A DNA stretch of 64,000 nt from AP-15 sp963733945 (GCA_963733945.1 CAVTFD010000039.1:1-64000); one strand, 5' to 3'; positions 8,085 through 17,797 are shown, numbered from the stretch's first letter. Notes: generated by a model not told the origin, from the letters alone. Numbers and translations: made by a program.

Positions 8085-9535
8085 TTAGCAGCGCCTCTGA
8101 GTCACAGGCATCTTCTGCGGCGCTGAAACCGGGCGGCGGCGTCGGCGAATTAAACCAAGGCCGAGCAAGCCGGAGGCGAGTAGCGTGAGCGACGCGGGTT
8201 CGGGTGCGCTGACCTCGGTCGTCACCGGCGTCATCGTGCCGGTGAAGCTCCCGGTACCCTCGAACGTCAGCGCGGTTATGAACGCAGTTGAGTTCGTGGG
8301 ATCGAGGCCCAGACTCGGGTCGATCCCGAGCACTTCGAATTTACTTGCTCCGTCGCCGATAAAGTCGTGCAAGGTACCTGCCGCAAGCATCGTATCAAAA
8401 ACGAATGAGGTGCCATCCCACGAATAGAGTTCGTATGGGTTCGGGTTGCCGATGTTTGGCAACTCCACGCTGGCAAAATTCGGGTTTCCTGCCCCGGTCT
8501 GGTAGATATATCCTGTGGCAACTTCCGGGTCGAGATAATAGGTTATGCCTGGTACCGACTACTGGCAGGCTAAAGCCGATTATCACCTGGTTTCCCACTA
8601 ACGTTGGCGTGCCCAGATTGACCGGCGGCGTGCCCGGAGGCAACGGCTGAAAGGTAGAAAAGACCTGAGAGATCGCGGCTACGTTACTGTTACTGGAAAT
8701 ATTTGAGGTTCCGTCTCTGCTCGTTATCGCTCCAAGTTTTAGTGAATATGTTTGACCAACCAAAAACATGGACGTATTCACAGTATAAGACGTCACCGAT
8801 GGTAGCAGGTTAACCGAAAAAATCAATCCGGCTTGCGGTATTCGCAGGTGTCCCAACCCCATTTTGATATATTTGTATCCTGTAGCCACCGTCGATGTTC
8901 GTGCCAGCAGGCGGGCTCCAACTAAAGGTGGATAGATTGTTGGCGACAGAGAGCTGAATACTGTTTACAAACGGAATTACACCCGGGCCGGAAAGAGAAA
9001 GGGGGTTCGACACACTGCCGTTACTTGTGCCCGCATTCTGAAAGGTGATCGTCCAAGGGTTAGTCAGGTTGGCGGGGTTGTGGTTGCTTAATGGAGTGCA
9101 ATTCGGCGTACATAATGATATTGCCCCCGCAAAAAAATTGGGCGATATGATGGGACTGGGATTGAACTCGATCCGGAGGAGGGGGGAAGTTAGGGTGGCA
9201 CCGGTGGCGACATTGGTTGTGGTTGCAAAGCCAGTTGTTGCCACACCCACGCCGTTGGTCGCTGCGTTACCGTTGGGTATAACGCTGCCGGCGCCGAACA
9301 GGATATCCTCGCCGCCGGGGTTAGGGGCGCCCAGCACATAAACATTGGGACCAACATTCTGGTAAAATAGATACGGTCCGGTCACGGTGAGCACCGTGGC
9401 ATCTGCCGACGACGCACTGATAATAGCTTCAGCAACTGCGATTGCTAGCAAGAGCAACATGCGTGTGCCGCTGACCAGAATGTGATACCAGCAAGACATG
9501 GCCAAACGTGTCGAAGATGCTTCTCTCACGGTCAC
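8085..9535 (-). pseudogene. PEP-CTERM sorting-domain surface protein, broken by two +1 frameshifts
   Basis: Three overlapping frames make one protein. The N-terminal frame (from 9535, or 9499) has a signal-peptide-like hydrophobic stretch (MLLLLAIAVAEAI) and a Ser/Thr/Asn-rich secreted domain. The middle frame (about 8820-8552) continues it. The last frame reads GITYYLDPEVATGYIYQTG and ends in the exosortase sorting signal APEPASLTLLASG, hydrophobic helix, RRRRR. The first break lies at an A6 run at 8817-8822 and the second at 8550, inside CCTGG. Removing one base at each restores a continuous frame of roughly 480 residues. PEP-CTERM proteins are processed by an exosortase and anchored or released with exopolysaccharide. 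A PEP-CTERM control operon lies at 42.6-51.1 kb. Whether the gene is dead or the breaks are base-calling errors is open. Confidence 0.85.
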
Positions 9536-9829
9536 CTCCCTATTCGGGCCGCCGAGCGCGGCACCTTAAAATTATCTGACGAGCACCGAATTCGACACTT
9601 TTCAACAGGCCGAACACCTGCAGATACAGGAAACTGTCTAATGATTATGCATCTGTGTCAATTTTTTTGCTACAGCGTCTGCGGCAACCCCGGCGGGAGA
9701 CATGCACCCCGCGGACAGTGCGATGTTAATTGCGGTATCAAGACGCAACCCGCTCAATATAAACAAAGTATTTTTAAAAGATTCCGGTTCAGCATTGGCA
9801 TGCTGGAAGTAAGTGCCCGCTCTTACGCT
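9536..9829. other. Intergenic region, about 290 bp
   Basis: A visibly AT-richer stretch between the start of the PEP-CTERM gene and the end of the enolase-superfamily locus, both on the minus strand. It must contain the PEP-CTERM promoter. I looked for a sigma-54 type GG-N10-GC signal on the minus strand, expected if PrsR controls it, and found no convincing match. Confidence 0.5.
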
Positions 9830-10940
9830 TCAGCTCAACACACCGACCTTCTTCCGTTCGATCAGGGCGAAATCGATCTGGGCGCCGAGGCCGGGGGCGG
9901 TCGGGGCGTGGACGAGGCCGTCGCGGTCGACGGTGATGTCCTCGGCGAGACCGTATTTCTGCATCGCGTCGGGTAACAGGACTTCGAAGAATTCGGTGTT
10001 CCGGATCGCCATGATCACATGCAGGTTGGCGACATTGTTCAATGAATTGCCGCCGTGGTGGGTCTCGAAATTCATCCGGAAGGCTTCGGCCAGATGCGCC
10101 GTCTTGATCAGGGTGGTGATCCCGCCCTTGACCGCGACGTCGCCGCGCAGAAAGTCGGTGGCGCGCTCGGTGATCCACGGGATGTACGAATCGAGCCCGC
10201 CGATCGGGTATTCGGTCGCGAGGATCGGGATGTCGAGCTTCTGCTTTAGTTTGACGTAATTGTAGATGTCTTGTTCGGCGAGCGGGTCTTCGTACCAGTA
10301 AAACCCCATCTCCTCGATCGCCCGGCCGACGCGCAACGCCTCCTCGTAGCGGTAGCTCCAGGTCGAATCGAGCATGATCGTATAGTCGTCGCCGACCGCT
10401 TTTCGCACCGCCTCGCAGACCTTGATGTCGTCGCGCCAGCGCTGCGGCGGGTGGATCTTGTAGGCGGCCCAGCCGGTCGCCTGGTAGTGCAACGCCTGCC
10501 CGGCATAGGCCTCGGGCGAGGCGTGGATCTCGGAGCTGGCATAGGCCGGAATGCTGGTGCGGCAGGTGCCAAGCAGGCGATGGATCGGCATTCCCGCCGC
10601 CTTGCCGGCGATGTCCCACAAGCGCGATGTCGCAGGCGCCGATCGCGCGCACCGTGGCGACCCGGGCGCGCGCCCACAGCAGGCGATTGAGCCGCTCGCG
10701 GTCGAGCGGATCCTGGCCCATCAGGATCGGCTTCAGAAAGCGAATGAGCCCCGGCCCATCGAGGCTCGCCGGATTGGACGACGTGCCGAGAAAGGCGTGG
10801 CCGGTCACCCCCTCGTCGGTCATGACCGCGAGCAGGCCGAGATCGCTTTTGCCGGTCGGCCGGGCGGTGTGATGGCCATAGATCGTCGACGGGATGCTCT
10901 CCCAGGCGAACAGGGTCAAGGTAACGTCGGTGATCTTCAT
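9830..10940 (-). pseudogene. Mandelate racemase/muconate-lactonizing (enolase superfamily) enzyme, one +1 frameshift
   Basis: The N-terminal capping domain starts at 10940 (MKITDVTLTLFAWESIPST...) and runs to ...VRAIGACDIAL. The barrel continues in another frame from WDIAGKAAGMPIHRLLGT to the stop at 9830. Barrel features: AAYKIHPP (KxH motif), MLDSTWSY and YEDPL metal-binding acids, ILATEYP, and VKGGITTLIK. The break is an extra base in the AA at 10620-10621; removing it gives ...ACDIALWDIAGKAAG and a full protein of about 369 residues. The superfamily abstracts an alpha proton from carboxylates; the substrate (sugar acid or amino-acid derivative) is not predictable here. The neighbouring permease may import the substrate. 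Confidence 0.85.
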
Positions 10941-10955
10941 CGCACCCCTCTCGTG

Positions 10956-12461
10956 TCACTCGATCGGCAGCTGTGCGGCGATCATGCGGAAGGTCTCGCC
11001 GCGGCTCTTGGCCTTGGCGCCCGCCGCGGCGAGGATCGCCACGCCGATCACCATCACCACGGCACCCTGGAAGAGCGGCTGGAAGATCAGCGTTGTGTTC
11101 GGCAGGATCGCGAGCGAGACGATCAGCGGCACCGCCAGAATGATCGATACGATCGCCGCCGGGACGACGAGCGGCTGCTCCTTGACGCCCTTGGCCCAGG
11201 CGGTCTCGCGGTATTCCTTGTGCCAGTAGAAATTGAGCGCACCGATAGCCAGCGCCAGCCACATGCCGAGGACCGCGAGCGAGCGTACCGCGACGCCCAT
11301 TGCCCAGCCGGCGAAGACCGATTGCAGCAGGAACAGCGAACCGAGTCCGGCGATCAGAAGCAGCGCGGCGAGCGGCACCTTGCGGCCGGAGGTCTCGGCG
11401 AAGACCGCGGGCAGCATTCGGTCCTGCGCCTGCGCAAAGCAGAAGCGCGACGCCACCATCAGGCCCGGCGCCAGCGTTTTGCCGACGATCAGCGCGACCA
11501 GGAGGTTCAAAATGACGGTCAGCCAACCCGGCGCGACCAGGCCGATCAGTCCGGGCGCCGTCGCATAGCTCGTCTTGCCGGCCTTGATCAGACCGACGAC
11601 CGCCCACCACGGGGCAGCGTGGAACAGCGCGGCGGCGACCGCGGTAAACAGGACGAGCGCGACGAGCCAGCCCCACATGATGCCGAGCGGCACCTTCTTT
11701 TCCGCCTGGTGTACTTCGCCGCCGAGGGCCGGTCCCGCGCCGAGCCCCGCATAGGCAAAGACAAAGAGCGAGGTGACAGAAATGAAATGGAACAGGCTCG
11801 CCGGCGCTGCCTCCGTTGGCAGGGCGAGCTGCACCTTCGCGACCTTGCTGGCTGCCGCGACGAAGCTCTCCGGCGGGGTCAGGAAGCCGTAGGCGGTAAT
11901 CAGCAGCGCCACCCCGACGATCACGAACATCAGGATCGTGACGAATATCCCATAATGGCGAATGCCGGCCGCGTTGATCCAGAAGGTCAGCCAGATCGCC
12001 GCGAGACCGCTCAGAAGATGGCCGGTATGCGACAGCAGGAAATGCCCCAAAGCCGGGTTGATCGGCAGCATCGCCTGGCCCAGGAAGGTGCCGAAGGCGA
12101 AGCCCAGAAAACCCAGTCCGGCGGGTCCCGTCGCCCAGTAGGTGAACGTGATCAGAAAGCCCGCCGGCAGGCCGAGGCTGCGGGCCAGCCAGACGTGCTT
12201 CGAGCCGGCGCGCGGCATGACCCGCGAGAAGGCCGCAAAGAGATACGCCTTCGGCAACATCGCGATGCCGCACACGAACATCGCCAGCGGCACGAGCCCC
12301 TTCACATCGGGATAGACGGAGAGGCTCTGCACCGAGACATAGTTGATGCCGGAACCGTATTCTGCCGACACGGCCGAGGCGGTGATCGCCATCACGCCCA
12401 AAGCCTTGGCCAGCCGATAATCATGGGCCGGTGCACCGGCCGCACTGTGGCTATAGGTCAC
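10956..12461 (-). CDS. APC-superfamily amino-acid permease
   Basis: Inner-membrane transporter of 501 residues with about 12 predicted helices. The first segment reads LGVMAITASAVSAEYGSG, with the broken-helix glycines typical of the amino acid-polyamine-organocation fold. SVTSLFVFAYAGLGAGPALGGE and ASRFCFAQAQDRMLPAVFAE correspond to conserved APC segments. Substrate not predictable. It ends 15 nt upstream of the enolase-superfamily gene on the same strand, so the two are probably co-transcribed as an uptake-plus-catabolism pair. It is divergent from etfB; the 200 bp between them holds both promoters. Confidence 0.88.
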   Translation of the reverse strand: MTYSHSAAGAPAHDYRLAKALGVMAITASAVSAEYGSGINYVSVQSLSVYPDVKGLVPLAMFVCGIAMLPKAYLFAAFSRVMPRAGSKHVWLARSLGLPAGFLITFTYWATGPAGLGFLGFAFGTFLGQAMLPINPALGHFLLSHTGHLLSGLAAIWLTFWINAAGIRHYGIFVTILMFVIVGVALLITAYGFLTPPESFVAAASKVAKVQLALPTEAAPASLFHFISVTSLFVFAYAGLGAGPALGGEVHQAEKKVPLGIMWGWLVALVLFTAVAAALFHAAPWWAVVGLIKAGKTSYATAPGLIGLVAPGWLTVILNLLVALIVGKTLAPGLMVASRFCFAQAQDRMLPAVFAETSGRKVPLAALLLIAGLGSLFLLQSVFAGWAMGVAVRSLAVLGMWLALAIGALNFYWHKEYRETAWAKGVKEQPLVVPAAIVSIILAVPLIVSLAILPNTTLIFQPLFQGAVVMVIGVAILAAAGAKAKSRGETFRMIAAQLPIE

Positions 12462-12661
12462 GACAGCCCTCCCTGCTTGGGGTGTCGGGCGTCTCCCGCC
12501 CGTAGCGTTTGAGACTATTTAATGACGATCGGCGGGCGGATTTCAATCGCGCCCGCGTTGCCGGCCCGGCGGACGAGGCTATTGCCTTCGCTCTTTGCAC
12601 GTGCACAATTCCGGCCCTTTTTGGGCGGCGAGGCCGGCGCCGCCGCAAATGCGAGGAAGAA

Positions 12662-13411
12662 ATGAAAGCGCTGGTCGCGGTCAAGCGGGTCATCGACTAC
12701 AACGTCAAGATCCGGGTCAAGGCGGATCACAGCGGGGTCGAGACCGCCAATGTGAAGATGTCGATGAACCCGTTCGACGAGATCGCCGTCGAGGAGGCGC
12801 TGCGACTGCGCGAGGCTGGCACGGTCAACGAGGTGATCGCGGTTTCGCTCGGTGCGGCACAATGCCAGGAGACGATCCGCACCGCCTTGGCGATGGGCGC
12901 CGATCGCGGGGTCCTGGTGCAGACCGACACGGAATTGCAGCCACTTGCCGTCGCCAAGCTGTTGAAGGCGGTGATCCTCGAGGAAAAACCCGAGATCGTG
13001 ATCATCGGCAAACAGGCGATCGACGACGACAGCAACCAGACCGGCCAGATGCTGTCGGCATTGCTTGGCTGGCCGCAGGCGACCTTTGCCTCGAAAATTA
13101 CGATCGGCGACGGCAAGGCCGAGGTCACGCGCGAGGTCGATGGCGGGCTCGAAACGATCGCGATCAAATTACCGGCGGTGGTCACCACCGATCTCAGATT
13201 GAACGAGCCGCGCTACGCCTCTTTGCCCAACATCATGCGGGCTAAGAAAAAGCCGATTGCCACGACAACACCGGAGGCGCTTGGCGTCGATGTGACCCCG
13301 CGCCTTATCGTGCTCAAGGTCGAGGAGCCGGCAAAGCGGCAGGGCGGGCATAAGGTCGGCTCGGTCGCGGAGTTGGTCGACAAGCTCAAAACCGAGGCGC
13401 GGGTGATCTGA
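12662..13411 (+). CDS. etfB: Electron transfer flavoprotein beta subunit
   Basis: ETF beta carries AMP and, with EtfA, passes electrons from acyl-CoA and other dehydrogenases to ETF:ubiquinone oxidoreductase. Seen: MKALVAVKRVIDYNVKIRVK, VKMSMNPFDEIAVEEALRL, KQAIDDDSNQTGQMLSALLGWPQ, and LRLNEPRYASLPNIMRAKKKP. 249 residues. The frame is open upstream to 12509, but the start is fixed by the conserved MKALVAVKRV and by GAGGAAGAA just before the ATG. The stop overlaps the etfA start by one base. Confidence 0.96.
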   Translation: MKALVAVKRVIDYNVKIRVKADHSGVETANVKMSMNPFDEIAVEEALRLREAGTVNEVIAVSLGAAQCQETIRTALAMGADRGVLVQTDTELQPLAVAKLLKAVILEEKPEIVIIGKQAIDDDSNQTGQMLSALLGWPQATFASKITIGDGKAEVTREVDGGLETIAIKLPAVVTTDLRLNEPRYASLPNIMRAKKKPIATTTPEALGVDVTPRLIVLKVEEPAKRQGGHKVGSVAELVDKLKTEARVI

Positions 13412-14355
13412 TGGCTGCACTCGTCGTCGCCGAACACGACAACCGGGTATTGAAGCCCGCGACCCTCAACGCGCTCGCCGCCGCCAAAGAAATCGCGGGC
13501 GACGATGTTGATATCCTGGTGGCCGGCAAGGATTGCCGCGGCGTGGCCGAGGCGGCCGCCCAAATCCCCGGCGTCAAGCGGGTGAGGCTCGCCGACGACG
13601 TCGCCTACGAGCACGGACTGGCGGAGAATTTAGCGCCGCTGCTGGTCGGGCTGGCCCAGGGCTACTCCCACCTGCTGGCGCCGGCGACGACCGCGGGCAA
13701 GAATTTGATGCCGCGGGTCGCGGCCCTCCTCGATGTGATGCAGATTTCCGACATCAGCGCAGTGGTCTCGCCCGACACCTTCGTGCGCCCGATCTATGCC
13801 GGCAACGCGCTGGCGACGGTGCAGTCGAACGACCCGATCAAGGTCATCACCGTGCGCGGCACCGCATTTCCACCGGGCGAGGCGACCGGCGGATCGGCGC
13901 CGATCGAGACGGTCGCGGCGACCGGGTCGGCCGGGCTTTCCGAATTTGTGCGCGCCGAGCTGTCGAAATCGGAGCGCCCGGAGCTGACCAGCGCGCGGGT
14001 TATCATCTCCGGCGGCCGCGGCATGCAGTCGGGCGACAATTTCCATCTGCTCGAAAAGGTCGCCGACCAACTCGGCGCCGCGGTCGGCGCCTCGCGCGCT
14101 GCAGTCGACGCCGGTTTTGTTCCCAATGATTACCAAGTCGGCCAGACCGGCAAGATCGTTGCTCCCGAACTCTATATTGCGGTGGGCATTTCCGGGGCGA
14201 TCCAGCATCTCGCCGGCATGAAGGATTCGAAGGTCATCGTCGCCATCAACAAGGATGAGGAGGCGCCGATCTTTCAGATCGCCGATTACGGCCTGGTCGG
14301 CGATTTGTTCAAAATCCTGCCCGAACTGGCTGATGAGCTGGAGCGCCGTCAATGA
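13411..14355 (+). CDS. etfA: Electron transfer flavoprotein alpha subunit
   Basis: FAD-binding partner of EtfB. Seen: the N-terminal VVAEHDNRVLKPATLNALAA domain and the C-terminal FAD domain, with SGGRGMQSGDNFHLLEKVAD, GASRAAVDAGFVPNDYQVGQTGK, ELYIAVGISGAIQHLAGMKDS, and INKDEEAPIFQIADYGLVGD. 314 residues, the standard length. It is coupled to etfB (TGATG) and to the following dehydrogenase gene (ATGA), which fits a fatty-acid or short-chain acyl-CoA oxidation unit. Confidence 0.97.
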   Translation: MAALVVAEHDNRVLKPATLNALAAAKEIAGDDVDILVAGKDCRGVAEAAAQIPGVKRVRLADDVAYEHGLAENLAPLLVGLAQGYSHLLAPATTAGKNLMPRVAALLDVMQISDISAVVSPDTFVRPIYAGNALATVQSNDPIKVITVRGTAFPPGEATGGSAPIETVAATGSAGLSEFVRAELSKSERPELTSARVIISGGRGMQSGDNFHLLEKVADQLGAAVGASRAAVDAGFVPNDYQVGQTGKIVAPELYIAVGISGAIQHLAGMKDSKVIVAINKDEEAPIFQIADYGLVGDLFKILPELADELERRQ

Positions 14356-15266
14356 GCGCCGCCCCGCCATCGTCCGCACCATCGACTCTCGAGCGGCTGC
14401 GCCGTATCGGCGTGATCGGCGCCGGGCAGATGGGCGGCGGCATCGCCCATGTCTGCGCCCTTGCCGGCTTCGATGTCGTCATGACCGATATCGACGACGA
14501 CGCGTTGCAGCGCGGGCGCGCGGCGATCGAGCGCAACCTGGCGCGCCAAGTTGCCCGCGGCAGAATCAAAGAGGCCGAAGAGCAAGCCGCGCTGGCGCGC
14601 ATCGCCACCGGGCTCGATTATGCGCTGTTCGACGATTGCGACATGGTGATCGAGGCCGCGACCGAAAAAGAGGAGGTCAAGCGCCAGATCTTCAAAAAGC
14701 TGACCCCGCATCTCAGACCCGACGCGCTGATCGCCACCAATACCTCGTCGATCTCGATCACCCGCCTTGCCGCATCGACCGATCGGCCCGGCAAGTTCAT
14801 CGGCATGCATTTCATGAACCCGGTGCCGGTGATGAGCCTGGTCGAACTGATTCGCGGCATCGCCACCGACGAGCAGACTTTTGCGCTGACCCGCGACTTG
14901 GCGCTGAAGCTTGGCAAGAACCCGGTCGCGGCCGAGGATTTCCCTGCCTTTATCGTGAACCGAATATTGCTGCCGATGATCAACGAGGCGGTCTATGTGC
15001 TGTATGAAGGGGTGGGTTCGGTCGAGGCGATCGACACCGCGATGAGGCTCGGCGCCAACCACCCGATGGGTCCGCTCGAACTTGCCGATTTCATCGGCCT
15101 CGACACCTGCCTGTCGGTCATGCAGGTGCTTTATGAGGGTCTCGCCGACAGCAAGTACCGGCCTTGTCCGCTGCTGGTCAAATATGTCGAGGCCGGCTGG
15201 CTCGGCCGCAAGACCGGCCGCGGCTTTTACGACTATCACGGCGAAAAGCCGGTGCCGACCCGCTGA
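14352..15266 (+). CDS. 3-hydroxybutyryl-CoA dehydrogenase (short-chain 3-hydroxyacyl-CoA dehydrogenase)
   Basis: NAD(P)-dependent oxidoreductase interconverting 3-hydroxybutyryl-CoA and acetoacetyl-CoA, used in beta-oxidation and polyhydroxybutyrate metabolism. Rossmann motif GVIGAGQMGGGIAHVCALAG, then EAATEKEEVKRQIF, NTSSISIT, and GMHFMNPVPVM with the catalytic His. The C-terminal dimer domain contains NHPMGPLELADFIGLDTCL and GWLGRKTGRGFYDY. 304 residues, about 20 more than the minimal enzyme because of an Ala/Pro/Ser leader. It overlaps etfA by 4 nt. Confidence 0.94.
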   Translation: MSAAPPSSAPSTLERLRRIGVIGAGQMGGGIAHVCALAGFDVVMTDIDDDALQRGRAAIERNLARQVARGRIKEAEEQAALARIATGLDYALFDDCDMVIEAATEKEEVKRQIFKKLTPHLRPDALIATNTSSISITRLAASTDRPGKFIGMHFMNPVPVMSLVELIRGIATDEQTFALTRDLALKLGKNPVAAEDFPAFIVNRILLPMINEAVYVLYEGVGSVEAIDTAMRLGANHPMGPLELADFIGLDTCLSVMQVLYEGLADSKYRPCPLLVKYVEAGWLGRKTGRGFYDYHGEKPVPTR

Positions 15267-15390
15267 CCGGCGAAGATCCGTCGCGTCATTTCGTCCCCCA
15301 ATCTTGTCGTGAAGCGGCCGATCCGTTATCAAGCTGTCACGATCGCGTGCTATTCCGGCCTGCGAGCAAGGATCAGCGGAACGGTTCTTG

Positions 15391-15954
15391 GTGACGGCCT
15401 GCTTGGATAACTGCCCCGCTTTGGTGCTCAACGCGGATTTTCGACCGTTGAGCTATTTTCCGTTGTCGCTGTGGTCATGGCAGGACGCGATCAAGGCGGT
15501 GTTTCTCGACCGGGTCAACATCATCGACCACTATGATGTCCGGGTGCACAGCCCGTCGCTTGAAATCCAGCTGCCGAGCGTCGTCTCGCTCAAGGAATAC
15601 GTGCCGGCCGCACGGCATCCGGCGTTCACCCGGTTCAACGTGTTTCTTCGCGACCGTTTCACCTGCCAATATTGCGCCGAGCCTTATCCCTCGCACGACC
15701 TGACCTTTGACCATCTGGTGCCGCGCTCGCGTGGCGGACGCACGACCTGGAGCAACGTCGTCACCGCCTGCGGCACCTGCAACCTGCTGAAGGGCAACCG
15801 CCTACCGCGCGAGAGCGGCATGTACCCGCGCCACCGCCCGGTCCAGCCTACGACTCATATGCTGCAGCAGAACGGGCGCGCCTTCCCGCCCAACTACCTG
15901 CATCACAGTTGGCGCGACTATCTCTACTGGGACACCGAACTCGACCCGTTCTGA
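15391..15954 (+). CDS. HNH endonuclease domain protein
   Basis: 187 residues, starting at GTG 15391 to give MTACLDNCPALVLNADFRPL, the form seen in alphaproteobacterial relatives; a TTG one codon upstream is the alternative. The HNH nuclease core spans roughly residues 88-135. It has two zinc-type CxxC pairs (CQYCAEPY and CGTCN), DHLVPRSRGG with the catalytic His, and NVVTAC with the Asn. The family is widespread and chromosomal in this class; its biological role is not established to my knowledge. It stands alone after the etf operon, so I do not read it as part of a mobile element. Confidence 0.85.
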   Translation: MTACLDNCPALVLNADFRPLSYFPLSLWSWQDAIKAVFLDRVNIIDHYDVRVHSPSLEIQLPSVVSLKEYVPAARHPAFTRFNVFLRDRFTCQYCAEPYPSHDLTFDHLVPRSRGGRTTWSNVVTACGTCNLLKGNRLPRESGMYPRHRPVQPTTHMLQQNGRAFPPNYLHHSWRDYLYWDTELDPF

Positions 15955-16078
15955 GCCCGGGTCCGGCCGGTGGGCCGACTCCGAGGCGCGAAATCTCGCT
16001 GATTGATGGCCGGTTAGTGGATTCTTAGTGGCGCGGCAGGGGAATGACCTATCTGCGTCTGTGCGTTAGGTAGAAAGC

Positions 16079-16675
16079 GTGACTTTGCGGTCAACGGATA
16101 AAAGACGGTTGCCCCCATCTCGTCTGCGTCGTGTCTTTACCTTCATCAACGAGACCCGTTGGATTGGTTGGGGTTTCCCGTTAATCGGCATCCTCGTAGC
16201 GATCGCCAACTATCGAGTTGTCAGCCATGCCGACCGTCCCGAGGTCCACATAACCGAGGCGTATGCAGGAAGGACATCAGCGGCTTCTCCAGACACGACG
16301 TTGGTAGCGAAATATAAAAATGACGGCGCAAAAGCCGCCGCACAGATCACGGTAAAGCTAGGAACGGTTGACCTCTCCACCAAGAAATCGAAGATGCTAG
16401 CGCCGCCCGATAAGCTAGAAAGACTCGCCGTAGGGCCGCCGTTTGAAACCGCCGCCGCCGAGTTTAATTTTAAGCGAGAGGACGTTCATGGACTGTTCGT
16501 GGTCTGCCTATTTTACACTGATGACAGCGGTACAACCTTTGGCCCGGTAGCCAATTTCTACAAGGCCTCGGCAATACTAATGTCTTCGAGTGACGGCCGC
16601 TGCTGCGAGCTGGCCGACGCGACAGCTGTTGAACGGGAAGCGTTATCAGATTGGTTCACATGCGCGAAGCTGTGA
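16079..16675 (+). CDS. Hypothetical single-pass membrane protein
   Basis: Not recognised. 198 residues from a GTG at 16079. A basic N-terminus (KRRLPPSRLRRVFTF) is followed by one hydrophobic segment (WIGWGFPLIGILVAIANY, about residues 28-46). After that comes a soluble domain likely to face the periplasm. The soluble part reads like a beta-rich domain (TTLVAKYKNDGAKAAAQITVKLGTVDL) with Cys144 and a CC pair near the C-terminus. Composition is less GC-rich than the neighbours, which hints at an acquired gene. No operon partners: about 120 nt to the HNH gene and 210 nt to pyrE. Confidence 0.6.
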   Translation: MTLRSTDKRRLPPSRLRRVFTFINETRWIGWGFPLIGILVAIANYRVVSHADRPEVHITEAYAGRTSAASPDTTLVAKYKNDGAKAAAQITVKLGTVDLSTKKSKMLAPPDKLERLAVGPPFETAAAEFNFKREDVHGLFVVCLFYTDDSGTTFGPVANFYKASAILMSSSDGRCCELADATAVEREALSDWFTCAKL

Positions 16676-16886
16676 ATCCTCCATGAAGCTCGGCTAACCA
16701 TCGAACCGGGCGCCGCGGGGCCTTCCGAGAACGGCGCGCGGACCGACATCTTTGCCCTCTTGTCACCCGAACGAGCTTCAGGCTTAATTTTAACAAGCGC
16801 CGGCGCAACGCAGCCGATCACGCGCAGATGCGGGCCAGCGCCTAGTAGAATTCGGCGGGCGCCAGGGGGCAAGGAGGGACGGACGG

Positions 16887-17438
16887 ATGCGGGCGGATTT
16901 GCCGGCCAAAAGACAACGGCTTCTCGGCATCATCCGCCACAAATCCTTGCTGCAGCAGCGGGATTTCGTGCTCGCCTCGGGGCGGTCGAGCAGCTTTTTC
17001 TTCGATATGAAGCGGACGATGTTCGATCCCGAAGGCGCGGCATTGGCTACCGACCTGTTGTTCGACCGAATTAAAGATGAGCAGGTCGATTATATCGGCG
17101 GGTTGGAAACCGGAGCGATTCCGATCGTCGCAGCTATGTGCGCGAAGAGCTGGCCGGAGAGGCCGATCAAGGGATTTTTTGTGCGTAAAGAAGCCAAAGG
17201 CCACGGCACCGACCAGCGGATCGATGGGCTGCTCGAAAACGGGTCGCGGGTGATCCTGTTCGAGGACGTCACCACCACCGGTGGCTCGGTGATGCAGGCG
17301 GCGACCGCGGTCTGTCAGCGCGACTGTACAATCGTCAAGATTATCGCCATCGTCGACCGCCTCGAAGGCGCCGATCAAAACTTCAAAAACGCGGGGATCA
17401 ATTTCGAATCTCTGTTTACTTGGCGTGACTTTAGTTGA
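16887..17438 (+). CDS. pyrE: Orotate phosphoribosyltransferase
   Basis: Joins orotate to PRPP to make OMP in de novo pyrimidine synthesis. Seen: FVLASGRSSSFFFDMKRTMF, YIGGLETGAIPIVAAM, KGFFVRKEAKGHGT (the flexible catalytic loop), and the PRPP-binding motif VILFEDVTTTGGSVMQA. 183 residues. The stop overlaps a TTG start of the next small gene. Confidence 0.94.
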   Translation: MRADLPAKRQRLLGIIRHKSLLQQRDFVLASGRSSSFFFDMKRTMFDPEGAALATDLLFDRIKDEQVDYIGGLETGAIPIVAAMCAKSWPERPIKGFFVRKEAKGHGTDQRIDGLLENGSRVILFEDVTTTGGSVMQAATAVCQRDCTIVKIIAIVDRLEGADQNFKNAGINFESLFTWRDFS

Positions 17439-17797
17439 CCCAGTCGATCGTCGATCTGGCCGCGGCCCATCTCAAGCGTCAGTTGATCTATCAGACGCAA
17501 CGCAACCGTTTCGGCAGTTTGGAGGCGTTGCACGAGCTGGCGATCTATGCCCGCGGGTGCATCGCATCGTCGCTGTCTACGGGCCGGGTCACTGTCGCCT
17601 TCGTCCTCGAACGCGTTCTGCACAAATGTGCCTGCGACCTCGACGGGCGGCCGGTGCGGATTTCTGAGCTCGCCGACCTCGGCGACCGGCTACATCCCCC
17701 GGTGCTGCGTGCGGTCGAATATCTTGCCGGCGCCGAGGATGACCCCGTTGAAATCGCCGCCGCCCTGATTCGGGCCAACCCGGCGCGAGAGCGGTGA
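17435..17797 (+). CDS. Conserved-looking hypothetical protein coupled to pyrE
   Basis: Not recognised. 120 residues, predicted mostly helical and soluble, with no signal peptide or membrane segment. It starts at a TTG that overlaps the pyrE stop (TTGA). Translational coupling and clean codon usage argue that it is real. It contains two Cys in LHKCACDLDG. Convergent with the S1/P1-like gene, 12 nt away. Confidence 0.55.
   Translation: MTQSIVDLAAAHLKRQLIYQTQRNRFGSLEALHELAIYARGCIASSLSTGRVTVAFVLERVLHKCACDLDGRPVRISELADLGDRLHPPVLRAVEYLAGAEDDPVEIAAALIRANPARER

Noticed and set aside
10246..12512. Very long open frames on both strands over the permease (about 650 codons each)
   Set aside because: They are Arg/Asp/Gly/His-rich shadows of the permease and the enolase-superfamily gene, which have clear domain matches in other frames.
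15391..15954. HNH protein as a homing endonuclease or defence nuclease
   Set aside because: It sits alone in core sequence, with normal composition and no intron, intein, methylase or phage genes around it.
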